From positions 1 to 64,000 of the forward strand of contig JALQYQ010000066.1 of NCBI GenBank assembly GCA_023262855.1: a DNA stretch of 64,000 bases, given 5' to 3'. The translations under genes were made by a program, and so were the position numbers. The notes below the pieces were generated by a model. That model searched no databases. It was not told the origin of the DNA and worked only from the letters and a program-made list of their open reading frames with translations. This DNA is from Crocinitomicaceae bacterium. GTDB lineage: Bacteria > Bacteroidota > Bacteroidia > Flavobacteriales_D > Crocinitomicaceae. Shown here piece after piece: positions 53,950-63,384 of the stretch. Numbering within the stretch: position 1 is the first letter of the stretch; each line of letters opens with the position of its first letter.

Positions 53950-56265
53950 ATGCGTTCACTCATCGTTTTATTCATATCCTTTCAAGCATTCAGTCAAGTG
54001 GGAACAGGCGAATGGCGTTTACATGTCCCAGCAAATAAAGCAATTGATGTTGCAGCTGGAAATGGAATTTCTTACGCCGCCTTTGAAAATGGTTTGGTTG
54101 AATACGACATCGATGCGAAAGAAGTTGGGGTATGGACAGATGTGAATGGTTTATCTGATATAAATCTTACAACGCTTTTCTATGATCAAACACAAAATGC
54201 GCTCTATATCGGTTACGACAATGGAAATATTGATAAGTTAAAAGAGAACCGAATTATCAATATACCATCGATAAAAATGGCGGAAATTCCTGGATCAAAG
54301 CGCATTAATAAAATTGTTCCTTACAATGGATTTATCTATTTGGCAACCGGTTTTTCCGTTATTAAAATTGATCCGAACAAAGATGAAATTAAAGATACAT
54401 GGTATCCAACAAATGGAAATTTGGCCATTTTAGACATTGCTTTTAGAAACGATTCCATATTCGCGCTTACAAGTAATCAATTGTATGCGGCAGACGTTAA
54501 CAATTTCGCATTAGCTGATCCAAATGAATGGAATATCTCAGCACTTCTCCCTGTGATTTCAACTGAAAATTACGTAGAAATTGAAACAATAGAACAAGAA
54601 TTGTATGTACTTTATAAAGTGAATGGCTATGGGCTTGACACCATTTATCAACTTCATTCGGGAGGCCCAATCTCTGTAATGCCATCTACAGAATCATATG
54701 AAATAAACAGTATTTTCAATGCTCAATCAAAAATTGGAGTGAATACTGATGGTGCCGTTTATGCCTTAAACACAGACTTTACAATTGCTTCCAATTACAA
54801 TAGTTTTAGTCTTGGTAGATGGATTCGACCATTGAACAGCTGTTTCTTCAATAACTCACTTTGGGTTGGAGACGCTGCCAATGGCTTTCTTGAAATACCA
54901 AATTTCTTCAGCATCAATAAAATTGGTTTCGAAGGACCGCCAAAAAAAGAGTTTTATAGTCTTGATTGTGAAAATGGTAAATTAGCCGTTGCTGGAGGTG
55001 GATTGTCGTCGGTTGCAGCAACCTATAGCGGTTCTGGAATCTATTTGTTTGAAGATGAAAAATGGTCTTTACGCGACCGTGATAATATGACTTTGTGGAG
55101 CAATGGCGCACAAATCTGGGATTTTTTAACCGTTTCAATTGATCCAAATAAACCAGAGAATATTGCAGTGGGAACATTTTCACCAACACCGATATCCATC
55201 ATGGACGCAACAAATCAAGTGGTAGATACCTTCACTCCACTGAATTCAACCTTACAATATACAGAAGTTGGCGGTTCATTGAGTATGGTAAACGCTGTAG
55301 AATACGATCAATCGAGCAATTTATGGATATTAAATGCTTTCACGGATTCTCCTTTAAACGTTTACACAGCAGATGGTGAGTGGTATGCGTTTGATACTGG
55401 ATTATCCTCGAAAAACAAGTTTGCAAAAAAATTAGTAATCGATTACAACGGCAACAAATGGTTTTCACTTGATGGCGCAGGATTGTTTGGTTTCAATGAC
55501 AATAAAACGATCTCAAACCTCAGTGATGATAAATATAAAAATCTAAATTCCGGCGAATTCACTGGCGCCTTACCGTCAAATACTGTTAACGCTATTGCTG
55601 TTGATTTCGACAATGAAATTTGGATTGGAACAGACAACGGTTTTGCAGTTCTATATAATTCAGAAAATGTATTCGATGCTGCGGCTGGTTCCTATAACGC
55701 GCAACGTATTAAATTGGAATATGAAGGAAACGTGGAATACGTTCTTGGAAACACCAACATTGTTGACATTGAAGTGGATGGCGCGAATCGTAAGTGGTTT
55801 GCAACGGCGAATTCTGGATTAATCTTGCTTTCAGCAGATGGATTGGAAGTTATCTCTCAATTTACAACTGAAAATTCTCCGCTAATTTCAAACAACATTA
55901 TCGACATTAAACTTGATCAAACTACTGGTGAATTGTACATTGTTACGGATAAAGGATTAATCTCTTATCGAACGGATGCAAGCTATGAAGATCCAGCATA
56001 TTCAAACGTGAAAGTGTTCCCAAATCCAGCACGCCCAGATTTTGAAGGACCGATTACCATTCAAGGAATACGGTATGATTCCGATATTAAAATCACAGAT
56101 GTAGCAGGAAATTTAGTGTATCAAACAACTTCAAATGGTGGAACTGCTACTTGGAATGGAAAAACGATTACTGGAGAAAAAGTAACTAGTGGTGTTTACC
56201 TCATCTGGACAGCACCAAACGAAGGAAAAGGTAGAAAAGTTGGAAAAGTATTAGTGATCCATTAA
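53950..56265 (+). CDS. porZ: PorZ-like type IX secretion component
   Basis: The 771-residue protein has a signal peptide (SLIVLFISFQAFSQ), then VGTGEWRLHVPANKAIDVAAG and repeated beta-propeller units (SYAAFENGLVEYDI, ALYIGYDNGNIDKL, IWIGTDNGFAVLY) filling residues ~20-680, and a C-terminal sorting domain (VKVFPNPARPDFEGPI to GRKVGKVLVIH). The first residues and the two-propeller length match PorZ, the surface protein that helps the type IX sortase attach anionic LPS to cargo. PorZ is itself a T9SS cargo, hence the sorting domain. recO follows after 4 bases, the usual neighbour in this phylum. Confidence 0.9.
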   Translation: MRSLIVLFISFQAFSQVGTGEWRLHVPANKAIDVAAGNGISYAAFENGLVEYDIDAKEVGVWTDVNGLSDINLTTLFYDQTQNALYIGYDNGNIDKLKENRIINIPSIKMAEIPGSKRINKIVPYNGFIYLATGFSVIKIDPNKDEIKDTWYPTNGNLAILDIAFRNDSIFALTSNQLYAADVNNFALADPNEWNISALLPVISTENYVEIETIEQELYVLYKVNGYGLDTIYQLHSGGPISVMPSTESYEINSIFNAQSKIGVNTDGAVYALNTDFTIASNYNSFSLGRWIRPLNSCFFNNSLWVGDAANGFLEIPNFFSINKIGFEGPPKKEFYSLDCENGKLAVAGGGLSSVAATYSGSGIYLFEDEKWSLRDRDNMTLWSNGAQIWDFLTVSIDPNKPENIAVGTFSPTPISIMDATNQVVDTFTPLNSTLQYTEVGGSLSMVNAVEYDQSSNLWILNAFTDSPLNVYTADGEWYAFDTGLSSKNKFAKKLVIDYNGNKWFSLDGAGLFGFNDNKTISNLSDDKYKNLNSGEFTGALPSNTVNAIAVDFDNEIWIGTDNGFAVLYNSENVFDAAAGSYNAQRIKLEYEGNVEYVLGNTNIVDIEVDGANRKWFATANSGLILLSADGLEVISQFTTENSPLISNNIIDIKLDQTTGELYIVTDKGLISYRTDASYEDPAYSNVKVFPNPARPDFEGPITIQGIRYDSDIKITDVAGNLVYQTTSNGGTATWNGKTITGEKVTSGVYLIWTAPNEGKGRKVGKVLVIH

Positions 56266-56269
56266 ACAC

Positions 56270-56965
56270 GTGAAACAAAGCGATAACGCCATTTTTTTAC
56301 ACCGTATTCATTATTCTGAAACAAGTTTAATTGCCACATTTTATACCCAAAATTCAGGGATTCAAAAGTTCATGTTTCAAGGCGGTAAGAAGAAAGGAAC
56401 TTCCCTTTTTCCATTGTCCTTATGTGAAATAACTTTTTACAAACGGCCAGATAGTGAACTAGGAAAACTTACAGAAGCGCGACCTTCGGAAATGCTCATC
56501 GAATTGTTTTCAAATCCACTAAAAGCAACACTCGCTTTTTTCATGGCAGATGTTATCAAACAATGTTTGCAAACGGATCAAGCCGATGAACAATTATTTG
56601 AATTTCTAAGTGCTTCTGTTCAATCGCTTGATTCTGCTGAAGATCTTTCAACTTTTTCGACAGAATTTCTTATTGGTTTTAGTCAACAACTGGGTATTGA
56701 ACCACAAATCCAAGAACAAAACTGTAGCTTTTTTCATCTGCAAGATGGTGATTTTTCGGATTTCGATCGTCGCGGTGAATTAGTTGCAACAGGCGAAGGC
56801 GTTCAATTTATCCAACATGTTTTGAGAGGTACTTTGAGTGAAAACAATTCCAAACACATCCGGAAAGAGGCGTTTGAAGTAATGTTAAACTATTTTAAGT
56901 TACACATTCCTCGCTTCAATGTCGACCAATCACTAGCAATTATACACGACGTTTTATACCATTAA
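56270..56965 (+). CDS. recO: DNA repair protein RecO
   Basis: The 231-residue protein has the RecO N-terminal OB-fold (AIFLHRIHYSETSLIATFYTQNSGIQKFMFQGGKK) and a helical C-terminal domain. It helps load RecA at single-strand gaps in the RecFOR pathway. The zinc-binding cysteines of some RecO proteins are absent. The start is GTG at 56270, four bases after the porZ stop; both are expressed from the porZ promoter. A hairpin follows at 56964. Confidence 0.93.
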   Translation: MKQSDNAIFLHRIHYSETSLIATFYTQNSGIQKFMFQGGKKKGTSLFPLSLCEITFYKRPDSELGKLTEARPSEMLIELFSNPLKATLAFFMADVIKQCLQTDQADEQLFEFLSASVQSLDSAEDLSTFSTEFLIGFSQQLGIEPQIQEQNCSFFHLQDGDFSDFDRRGELVATGEGVQFIQHVLRGTLSENNSKHIRKEAFEVMLNYFKLHIPRFNVDQSLAIIHDVLYH

Positions 56966-56990
56966 AAAAGTCACCCCGCGGGTGACTTTA
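56964..56990 (-). terminator. Terminator for the oligopeptide-binding gene (and possibly recO)
   Basis: AAAGTCACCC and GGGTGACTTT form a perfect 10-bp stem with a CGC loop. On the minus strand it is followed by a run of six T, so it mainly serves the gene ending at 57036; on the plus strand only three T follow. Confidence 0.85.
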
Positions 56991-57035
56991 AAAAATGCAA
57001 GTAGCGAGCCTTGAATGTTAATACTTAACCAGCAA

Positions 57036-58745
57036 TCATTTGCGTGGTTCTTTGATAAATATAGTAGAAAAATCTAAATTCTCCATTGAATTCGTTTGAA
57101 AATCTCTAATGCGCGCATTGATCATCACCATGAAATCATCTGTTAAAATTGGCAAAACAGGTGCTTGATCTACAATCATTTGATCACACTTAGCAAATAA
57201 ATCATTGCGTTTTTTCTCATCTAGCTCACGCAACGCTTTTTCAAATAAAGAATCGTATTGTTTGTTTCTAAACTTAAATGCGTTTACATCTGCCGAATTT
57301 TCATGAATATTTCCTCCATAAAATAAACTCAAGAAATTCTCCGCATCTGGATAATCAGCAATCCAACCTGAACGCCAGATTTTTGCTGTACCAGCAGCAA
57401 TCGCTTTTTCACGCTGATCAATTGTACATAATTTAATATTCAATGTAATTCCCAAGTTTTTCTTGATTTGATCGGCAACTCCAATGCACATTTTGTGTGG
57501 AGCAGAACCTTCCTTTGCATTGACATAAAAATCCAAAACTGGAAAACCTTTCCCTCCTGGATAACCGGCTTTTGCCAATAATGCCTGTGCTTGAGACACA
57601 TTCATTTTTGGACCTTTGACAGATGCATTAGAAAAATTATCCATCGCAGGAACAAATCCTTTATCAGCAGCCCAACCTTCACCAAGTAAATACTTATCAA
57701 CGATTTCATTACGATCGATTGCTAAATTGAACGCTTTACGCACATCAGCATTTTTGAATTCAGCACTTTCATTCGCAAACGCAATGTAGTTCATACTCAT
57801 ACTTGATTTGGATTCAACCTTGTGTTTCACATTTTTACCCGCTTGAGCATCTTGAAGTGAGCCTAAAATGTCTTCAATATCCTCAACGGGAATTTCCAAG
57901 ACTAAATCAACTTCTTTCTTTCTGAAAGCCAATAATTCGCTTTTTTTGTCTTTCGCATAAGACATGATCACTTTGTCAAGAAATGGCAATTGATTTCCTA
58001 ATTCATCCTTGCGCCAATAAACTGGATTACGTTTTAATATTACACCATTTGCATCCATTGTTTCTAACATGAACGGTCCAGTTCCAACAGGGTGTTTTTT
58101 AATTTCAGCACCATACATTTCGTATGCTTCTTTTGGGAAAATACCCAAATTCGTGTGTGTCAAAATTTTATCAAAACCAATGAATGATTCGATCAGTTTA
58201 ATTTCCAATGTTGAATTGTCAATTACTTTAATTCCAGAAACTCCAGATGCTGCAAGTGTTTGTTTTGATTTATTATAGAATTCTTTTGCTCCTTGAATAC
58301 GATTAACCAATAAATAACTCATTTTATTGATTTTCAAACCAGAACAAGCCATTTCTAGCGTGTATTTTACATCCTCAACTGTCAATTCACGGCCTTCACC
58401 GTCAAAACAATCATCTTCATGAAATTTAACTCCTTTTCTGATTTTGAAGGTAAACGTTTTTGCATCATCACTCACTTTGTAGGATTCGGCAATCGAAGGA
58501 ACGACATTCATCGTTTCCATATCCAACTTCAAAAGCGGCTCGTAAATTTGAGAATTCAATCGCTGAGAGTATACGTCAACAGAAGACATCGGAAATAAAT
58601 TATCCACTTTCTCAGAAGACATAAATTTGAATTCTCCGCCGTATAATTTTCCTCCAACAGCCGTTCTTTGCTCAGTTGTTTCTGATCCACATGATGATAA
58701 AATCAGAGCAAGCGCTGACACAGCGATGAGTAGAGTGTTTTTCAT
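57036..58745 (-). CDS. Oligopeptide ABC transporter substrate-binding lipoprotein
   Basis: The 569-residue protein starts with a lipoprotein signal (MKNTLLIAVSALALILSSCGS) and is a family 5 extracellular solute-binding protein: MSSVDVYSQRLNSQIYEPLLK, YKVSDDAKTFTFKIRKGVKFHED, TGPFMLE, NADVRKAFNLAIDRNEIV and DFYVNAKEG match OppA/DppA-type receptors. It should bind peptides or similar solutes in the periplasm. No permease or ATPase genes are adjacent, so it may work with a distant transporter. The start at 58745 is set by the lipobox and by a promoter box at 58764-58771; the longer frame to 58820 would overlap trpS. Confidence 0.92.
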   Translation of the reverse strand: MKNTLLIAVSALALILSSCGSETTEQRTAVGGKLYGGEFKFMSSEKVDNLFPMSSVDVYSQRLNSQIYEPLLKLDMETMNVVPSIAESYKVSDDAKTFTFKIRKGVKFHEDDCFDGEGRELTVEDVKYTLEMACSGLKINKMSYLLVNRIQGAKEFYNKSKQTLAASGVSGIKVIDNSTLEIKLIESFIGFDKILTHTNLGIFPKEAYEMYGAEIKKHPVGTGPFMLETMDANGVILKRNPVYWRKDELGNQLPFLDKVIMSYAKDKKSELLAFRKKEVDLVLEIPVEDIEDILGSLQDAQAGKNVKHKVESKSSMSMNYIAFANESAEFKNADVRKAFNLAIDRNEIVDKYLLGEGWAADKGFVPAMDNFSNASVKGPKMNVSQAQALLAKAGYPGGKGFPVLDFYVNAKEGSAPHKMCIGVADQIKKNLGITLNIKLCTIDQREKAIAAGTAKIWRSGWIADYPDAENFLSLFYGGNIHENSADVNAFKFRNKQYDSLFEKALRELDEKKRNDLFAKCDQMIVDQAPVLPILTDDFMVMINARIRDFQTNSMENLDFSTIFIKEPRK

Positions 58746-58763
58746 GGTTTGTAGTTTGATGAA

Positions 58764-58771
58764 CAAATATA
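58764..58771 (-). promoter_or_regulatory. -7 promoter box of the oligopeptide-binding gene
   Basis: Minus-strand TATATTTG matches TAnnTTTG and ends 18 bases before the ATG at 58745. It lies just after the trpS stop, giving this gene a promoter independent of trpS. Confidence 0.55.
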
Positions 58772-58794
58772 TAAAATAAGATTGATAAACTCGT

Positions 58795-59763
58795 TTAATA
58801 ACCCACTTTCGCACGTACACGTTTGATTACCTCATTTGCCACTTTTTGAGCGCGTTCTGCTCCCACTTTCAGTGCGGCATCAATCTCGTGTTTGTTCGCC
58901 ATCAAGTAATCATATTTTGCGCGTTGTTCGGCATATTTTTCAAGAATCAACTCAAACAATTCCTGCTTCGCATGCCCGTACCCATAATTGCCAGCAACAT
59001 ATTTAGCGCGCATTTGAGCAATTTGTTCTTCACTCGCCAATAAACGATAAATAGCAAAAATATGACACGTTTCAGGATCCTTTGGTTCTTCCAATTCTTT
59101 ACTATCCGATAAAATCGACATCACTTGCTTGCGCAATTGTTTTTCTGGTAAGAATATATTGATGAAGTTATTGCGTGATTTACTCATTTTCTGTCCATCA
59201 GTTCCCAACACGTACATCGTACCTTCTTCAATTTTCGACTCAGGCAATACAAACGTATCACCCATTTGGTTATTGAAACGGCTTGCAACATCACGCGTAA
59301 TTTCAATGTGCTGCAATTGATCTTTTCCAACTGGAACAAATTCCGCGTCGTACAACAAAATATCGGCAGCCATCAACATCGGATAGGTAAATAATCCTGC
59401 ATTCACATCTTCCAAACGATCTGCTTTGTCTTTGAAGGAATGTGCCAATGTCAAACGTTGATAGGGAAAATAACAACTCAAATACCATGATAATTCGGCC
59501 GTTTGTGGCACATCCGATTGACGATAAAACACCACACGATTTGTGTCCAAACCAAATGCAAGCCAAGTTGCTGCCGTGCTGTATGTATTTTCTCTCAACA
59601 ATTCACCATCCTTGATTTGCGTCAACGAATGCATGTCAGCAATGAACAAAAAAGATTCATTACTTGGATTGTTTGCCATTTCAATTGCAGGAACGATTGC
59701 TCCTAACAAATTTCCCAAATGTGGCGTTCCTGTACTTTGAACACCCGTTAAAATTCGAGCCAT
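58795..59763 (-). CDS. trpS: Tryptophanyl-tRNA synthetase
   Basis: The 322-residue protein is a class I synthetase of the TrpRS type: GVQSTGTPHLGNLLGAIVP holds the HIGH-equivalent HLGN motif, SFLFIADMHSLTQI contributes the active site, DILLYDAEFVPVGKDQLQHIE binds tryptophan and ATP, and KMSKSRNN is the KMSKS loop. It charges tRNA-Trp. Length is typical. It ends 49 bases before the oligopeptide-binding gene on the same strand. Confidence 0.97.
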   Translation of the reverse strand: MARILTGVQSTGTPHLGNLLGAIVPAIEMANNPSNESFLFIADMHSLTQIKDGELLRENTYSTAATWLAFGLDTNRVVFYRQSDVPQTAELSWYLSCYFPYQRLTLAHSFKDKADRLEDVNAGLFTYPMLMAADILLYDAEFVPVGKDQLQHIEITRDVASRFNNQMGDTFVLPESKIEEGTMYVLGTDGQKMSKSRNNFINIFLPEKQLRKQVMSILSDSKELEEPKDPETCHIFAIYRLLASEEQIAQMRAKYVAGNYGYGHAKQELFELILEKYAEQRAKYDYLMANKHEIDAALKVGAERAQKVANEVIKRVRAKVGY

Positions 59764-59839
59764 AGTATTCTTTATTTGTGCGAATTTAGTTATTTTCGAG
59801 CGAAATCTTTTCTCTTACAACTGCATCATATAAAAAGTG

Positions 59840-59847
59840 TATTTTTG
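59840..59847 (+). promoter_or_regulatory. -7 promoter box of the acyltransferase gene
   Basis: TATTTTTG matches TAnnTTTG and ends 4 bases before the ATG at 59852, which would make the transcript leaderless or nearly so. No -33 TTG was seen. Confidence 0.5.
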
Positions 59848-59851
59848 AAGT

Positions 59852-60610
59852 ATGGCGACCTTCCGCGGAATTTTGGGATTTTTATGGAAACTATATGTTG
59901 GGATTATTTTTGTAATCTTCGCTTTGGCGCTGTACCCATTTTTTTTAGTGTTGCTGACCAGTGAAAGAGGGAAAAAAGTAAGTTTTCAACTCTTCGTTTT
60001 TTGGTCGTGGATGATGCGCCTTTTCTGTTTATACCATGTTAAAAAGGTTGAAAGTGCAGAATTACCTGAAGGTCCGTACATCATCATTGCCAATCATTCA
60101 TCCTACTTGGATATATTTTTCATGTATTCGATTCTTCCCAAACATCCGTTTTTATTTTTGGGGAAAGGAGAAATCTTGAATTATCCAATTTTAAAAACAT
60201 ACTTCAAAGGGTTGAATATTCCTGTTCACCGCAAAGACAGAGCAAAAGCTGCACAATCGTTTCACCAAGCGAAAAAAGCGGTTCGTCAAGGTTGGTCGAT
60301 TGTTATTTTCCCTGAAGGAGGAATTCCAGACGATGACAATCCGAAGATGATTCAGTTTAAAGGAGGAGCTTTTCGTTTGGCAAAAGCCTTAGAAATTCCA
60401 ATCGTGCCAATCACTTTTACCAACCATTATAAGCTGTTTTCGGATCCAGAAATGTTACTTGGTCCTGCTCGTCCAGGAATATCACGAGTTTACATTCATC
60501 CAGCGATTGAAACGAATAAAATAGCATCTTTAGATTTGACAGAATTAATGGATGAATGTTTTACGATTATCAATCGTCCAATTTTGGAGGAACATCCACA
60601 TTTGCGTTAA
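59852..60610 (+). CDS. 1-acyl-sn-glycerol-3-phosphate acyltransferase (PlsC family)
   Basis: The 252-residue protein has an N-terminal membrane segment (~12-35) and the acyltransferase motifs: IIIANHSSYLDIFF with His82 and Asp87 (HxxxxD), NIPVHRKDRAKA, the phosphate-binding VIFPEGGIPDDD and IPIVPITF. It should transfer a fatty acyl chain to lysophosphatidate in membrane lipid synthesis; some relatives act on other lyso-lipids. gatC starts 18 bases downstream but has its own promoter box. Confidence 0.93.
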   Translation: MATFRGILGFLWKLYVGIIFVIFALALYPFFLVLLTSERGKKVSFQLFVFWSWMMRLFCLYHVKKVESAELPEGPYIIIANHSSYLDIFFMYSILPKHPFLFLGKGEILNYPILKTYFKGLNIPVHRKDRAKAAQSFHQAKKAVRQGWSIVIFPEGGIPDDDNPKMIQFKGGAFRLAKALEIPIVPITFTNHYKLFSDPEMLLGPARPGISRVYIHPAIETNKIASLDLTELMDECFTIINRPILEEHPHLR

Positions 60611-60616
60611 ATTTAT

Positions 60617-60624
60617 TACTTTTG
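60617..60624 (+). promoter_or_regulatory. -7 promoter box of gatC
   Basis: TACTTTTG matches TAnnTTTG, with exactly 4 bases to the gatC ATG at 60629. No good -33 TTG was seen. Confidence 0.5.
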
Positions 60625-60628
60625 CACC

Positions 60629-60919
60629 ATGAAAATCTCAGAAGAAATAGTTGATCACATTGCTCATTTAGCTCGCCTTGAATTTGAAGGGGATAAAAAA
60701 CAAGCGATTTTAAAGGATATGGAAAACATTATTTCATTCATGGATAAATTGAGTGAAGTTGACACAGACAATGTGGAGCCATTGATTTTCATGAATGACG
60801 AATACAACAAATTGCGTGAGGATGTTGCGAAAGTTACCGTAACGCAAGACGAAGCCTTGAAAAATGCTCCGAAAAAAGACTCTGACTATTTTAGAATTCC
60901 AAAAGTATTGGATAAGTAA
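60629..60919 (+). CDS. gatC: Aspartyl/glutamyl-tRNA amidotransferase subunit C
   Basis: The 96-residue protein has the GatC pattern: EEIVDHIAHLARLEFEGDKK, a DMENIISFMDKLSEVDTDNVEP helix-turn, and a tail LREDVAKVTVTQDEALKNAPKKDSDYFRIPKVL. It stabilises the GatCAB complex that converts Glu-tRNA(Gln) or Asp-tRNA(Asn) to the amide. GatA and GatB are not in the window; in this phylum the three genes are often scattered. Length is typical. Confidence 0.96.
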   Translation: MKISEEIVDHIAHLARLEFEGDKKQAILKDMENIISFMDKLSEVDTDNVEPLIFMNDEYNKLREDVAKVTVTQDEALKNAPKKDSDYFRIPKVLDK

Positions 60920-60957
60920 CCTTAGACGAATAGGTATTCCTTTTCTAAGTTCAATCC

Positions 60958-62202
60958 ATGTCTGATAAACCAAAACACGATCCATTTGCAGTATTGCGCT
61001 ATAAAGAATTTAATTTCTTTTTAGCGAACCGTTTTTTCTTGACTTTAGGGATTCAAATGCAAAGTGTTATTGTTGGTTGGCAGGTTTATGCGTTAACCAA
61101 AGACGTTTTTGCCTTAGGAATGATCGGATTAACTGAAGCCATTCCATTTATCGCCATTTCATTGTTTTCAGGACATGTTGCCGACACCTTCAATCGAAAA
61201 TACATTTTATTGTTTTTCACCTTTTTGTTTTTTGTTGTAACAGGATTCTTACTCTATTTTTCCTTGGACGGTGTAAGTGTTTTGAAGAATTATGGCACTT
61301 TACCTATTTTTATTTCAATCGCATTTGTTGGGATTATCCGCGGTTTTATTTCTGCCGCTAATTCTTCGTTTATGGCACAACTTGTTCCTCGAACAGTTTA
61401 TGGAAACGCTGCAACGTGGAACAGTACAGTTTGGCACATTGCATCCGTATTAGGACCTTCATTAGCTGGATTATTGATCGCCGTGAATTACACCACTGCT
61501 TACATTGTAGATATTTCATTCATTAGTTTGGCTTTTATGGCGTTTCTTTTCATTGGCTCAAAACCAATGCCCGTTAAAGAAAAAACAGAATCACTTTTTG
61601 AAAGTTTGGCTGCAGGCATCAAGTTTGTATTTAAAAACCAATTGATTCTTGGAGCTTTGTCGTTGGATTTATTTGCGGTCTTGTTTGGTGGCGCTGTTGC
61701 TTTGTTACCTGCCTTTGCCGATAAAGTCTTGCATGCTGGAGCAATTGAATTAGGATTTCTTCGCGCAGCGCCGGCAGTTGGAGCTGTACTTATGGCCTTA
61801 ATCATTGCGTATAAACCACCAACCAAAAATGCAGGAAGAAATTTGTTCTTATCTGTTGGTGCGTTTGGTCTGGCAACAATTCTATTTGGATTATCCACTA
61901 ATTTCTACCTTGCTTTGTTCTTCTTGTTTTTAACGGGAGCCTTTGACAATGTGAGTGTGGTAATTCGACATACTATTTTGCAACTTTCAACCCCTGACAA
62001 TATGCGTGGTCGCGTTTCAGCGGTGAATGGAATTTTCATCGGATCGTCCAACGAAATTGGAGCCTTTGAATCGGGTGCTGCGGCAAGAGCCTTTGGTTTG
62101 CGCCCTTCAATTGTGTTGGGTGGAATAATGACAGTTTTAGTTGTTTTGGCCACTGCTAAACTAGCGCCGAAATTGCGCAAATTAAACATCGATCATTTAT
62201 AA
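60958..62202 (+). CDS. Major facilitator superfamily exporter (EntS/MFS_3-like)
   Basis: The 414-residue protein has about 12 membrane segments and the MFS signatures of the DHA3/enterobactin-exporter type: LRYKEFNFFLANRFF at the start, ALGMIGLTEAIPFIAISLFSGHVADTFNRKY (motif A, with D-x-x-x-R), and in the second half LRAAPAVGAVLMAL and NMRGRVSAVNGIFIGSSNEIGAFESG. Relatives export siderophores or drugs; the substrate here is unknown. It begins 38 bases after gatC and ends at a terminator. Confidence 0.9.
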   Translation: MSDKPKHDPFAVLRYKEFNFFLANRFFLTLGIQMQSVIVGWQVYALTKDVFALGMIGLTEAIPFIAISLFSGHVADTFNRKYILLFFTFLFFVVTGFLLYFSLDGVSVLKNYGTLPIFISIAFVGIIRGFISAANSSFMAQLVPRTVYGNAATWNSTVWHIASVLGPSLAGLLIAVNYTTAYIVDISFISLAFMAFLFIGSKPMPVKEKTESLFESLAAGIKFVFKNQLILGALSLDLFAVLFGGAVALLPAFADKVLHAGAIELGFLRAAPAVGAVLMALIIAYKPPTKNAGRNLFLSVGAFGLATILFGLSTNFYLALFFLFLTGAFDNVSVVIRHTILQLSTPDNMRGRVSAVNGIFIGSSNEIGAFESGAAARAFGLRPSIVLGGIMTVLVVLATAKLAPKLRKLNIDHL

Positions 62203-62229
62203 AAAAAGGCCAACCTAAGTTGACCTTTT
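62201..62229. terminator. Bidirectional terminator between MFS and M42 genes
   Basis: AAAAGG and CAAC (62204-62214) pair with GTTG and CCTTTT (62219-62229) with one internal mismatch and a 4-base loop. On the minus strand seven T follow, so it stops the M42 gene as well. Confidence 0.85.
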
Positions 62230-62242
62230 CTCATGTTATTAT

Positions 62243-63304
62243 TTAAAATTTCCAATCATATAAATTCAATTCGGTCACACAAGCTGTCAACAAATCAATA
62301 CTTCCTTTGATATCATCTTTGTGTGCCATTTCTATAACTTGGTGTAAATGTCGTGTAGGAATTGAAACCGCCCCTGCAATTGAGCCACCTTCAGTCATGC
62401 GTTGAATTCCAGCTGTATCGGTTCCACCGGCAGTCAAAATTTCTGGTTGCCATTTAATCTTGTGTTTGTCCGCTGTCTTTTTCATGTAATCAACCATTCT
62501 GTAATCACATATTGTGGAAGCATCCATGATTTTAATCGCTGTTCCTTCACCTAATTTGGTAATCATTTCATGTGCTGCTGCACCTGGTAAATCGAACGCA
62601 ATAGTTGTATCCAAACCAAAACCGAAATCAGGATTTATACGCAATGCAGAAACATTTGCTCCACGAATTCCAACTTCTTCTTGTACAGTGAAAACGCCAT
62701 AAATATCGTATGGAACTTCTTTACCTTTCAAAGATTTTAGTGTTTCGATTAAAATAAAAACTGCCAAACGGTTATCCAATGATTTTCCATTCACACAATT
62801 TCCCATTTCAATGAATTCACGCTCTCTTGTTATTGGATTTCCAATTTCCACCAATTCTTTAACCTCTTCTGCACTCAAACCTGTGTCGATAAAATAATCA
62901 GATAACTTGGCAACTTTATCACGTTCTGCTGGCGTCATTACGTGAATTGGTTTTGAGGCCATTACTCCAATGATGTCCTTCTTTCCATGAATAATTACAC
63001 GCTGAGCCGTTAAGGTTTTTGGATCAAATCCACCCAATGTATGAAAACGAATAAATCCTTTATCATCAATATGCGTCACCATGAATCCAATTTCATCCAT
63101 GTGAGCACCAATCATCACTTTTTTACGCTCTTCTTGCGGCAAAGAACCGTATTTCACAGCGTAAATATTTCCCATATTGTCTAATTCGACATGATCTGTC
63201 AAACCTTCCAATTCCTTAAGAACCAATTCTCTGATTTGTTTTTCGAATCCTGGCGCACCTGGTGTGGTGCAAATTTTATTCAATAGTGCTGTATTAATTG
63301 GCAT
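62243..63304 (-). CDS. M42 family metallo-aminopeptidase
   Basis: The 353-residue protein has the M42 (FrvX/CelM-type glutamyl aminopeptidase) layout: CTTPGAPGFEKQIRELV at the N-terminus, GAHMDEIGFMV with the first metal histidine, GKSLDNRLAVFILIE with the bridging aspartate, TVQEEVGIRGANV with the catalytic glutamate pair, GLDTTIAFD and near the end ISIPTRHLHQVIEM-type SIPTRHLHQVIEMAH. These are co-catalytic zinc/cobalt peptidases forming large tetrahedral complexes that trim peptides in the cytoplasm. The start at 63304 is preferred; the longer frame to 63349 adds 15 unlikely residues. Confidence 0.94.
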   Translation of the reverse strand: MPINTALLNKICTTPGAPGFEKQIRELVLKELEGLTDHVELDNMGNIYAVKYGSLPQEERKKVMIGAHMDEIGFMVTHIDDKGFIRFHTLGGFDPKTLTAQRVIIHGKKDIIGVMASKPIHVMTPAERDKVAKLSDYFIDTGLSAEEVKELVEIGNPITREREFIEMGNCVNGKSLDNRLAVFILIETLKSLKGKEVPYDIYGVFTVQEEVGIRGANVSALRINPDFGFGLDTTIAFDLPGAAAHEMITKLGEGTAIKIMDASTICDYRMVDYMKKTADKHKIKWQPEILTAGGTDTAGIQRMTEGGSIAGAVSIPTRHLHQVIEMAHKDDIKGSIDLLTACVTELNLYDWKF

Positions 63305-63384
63305 TCTGCTAAATTTTTGTTGTTCAGCTAAAAATACAAAGTTTCGCACTAACTTTAAACCAACTTTCGAATAATTAAAATCAC

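Noticed and set aside
53912-54145. 77-codon frame overlapping the porZ start
   Set aside because: It is a frame-shifted shadow of porZ that starts right after the porZ promoter and lacks any protein features.
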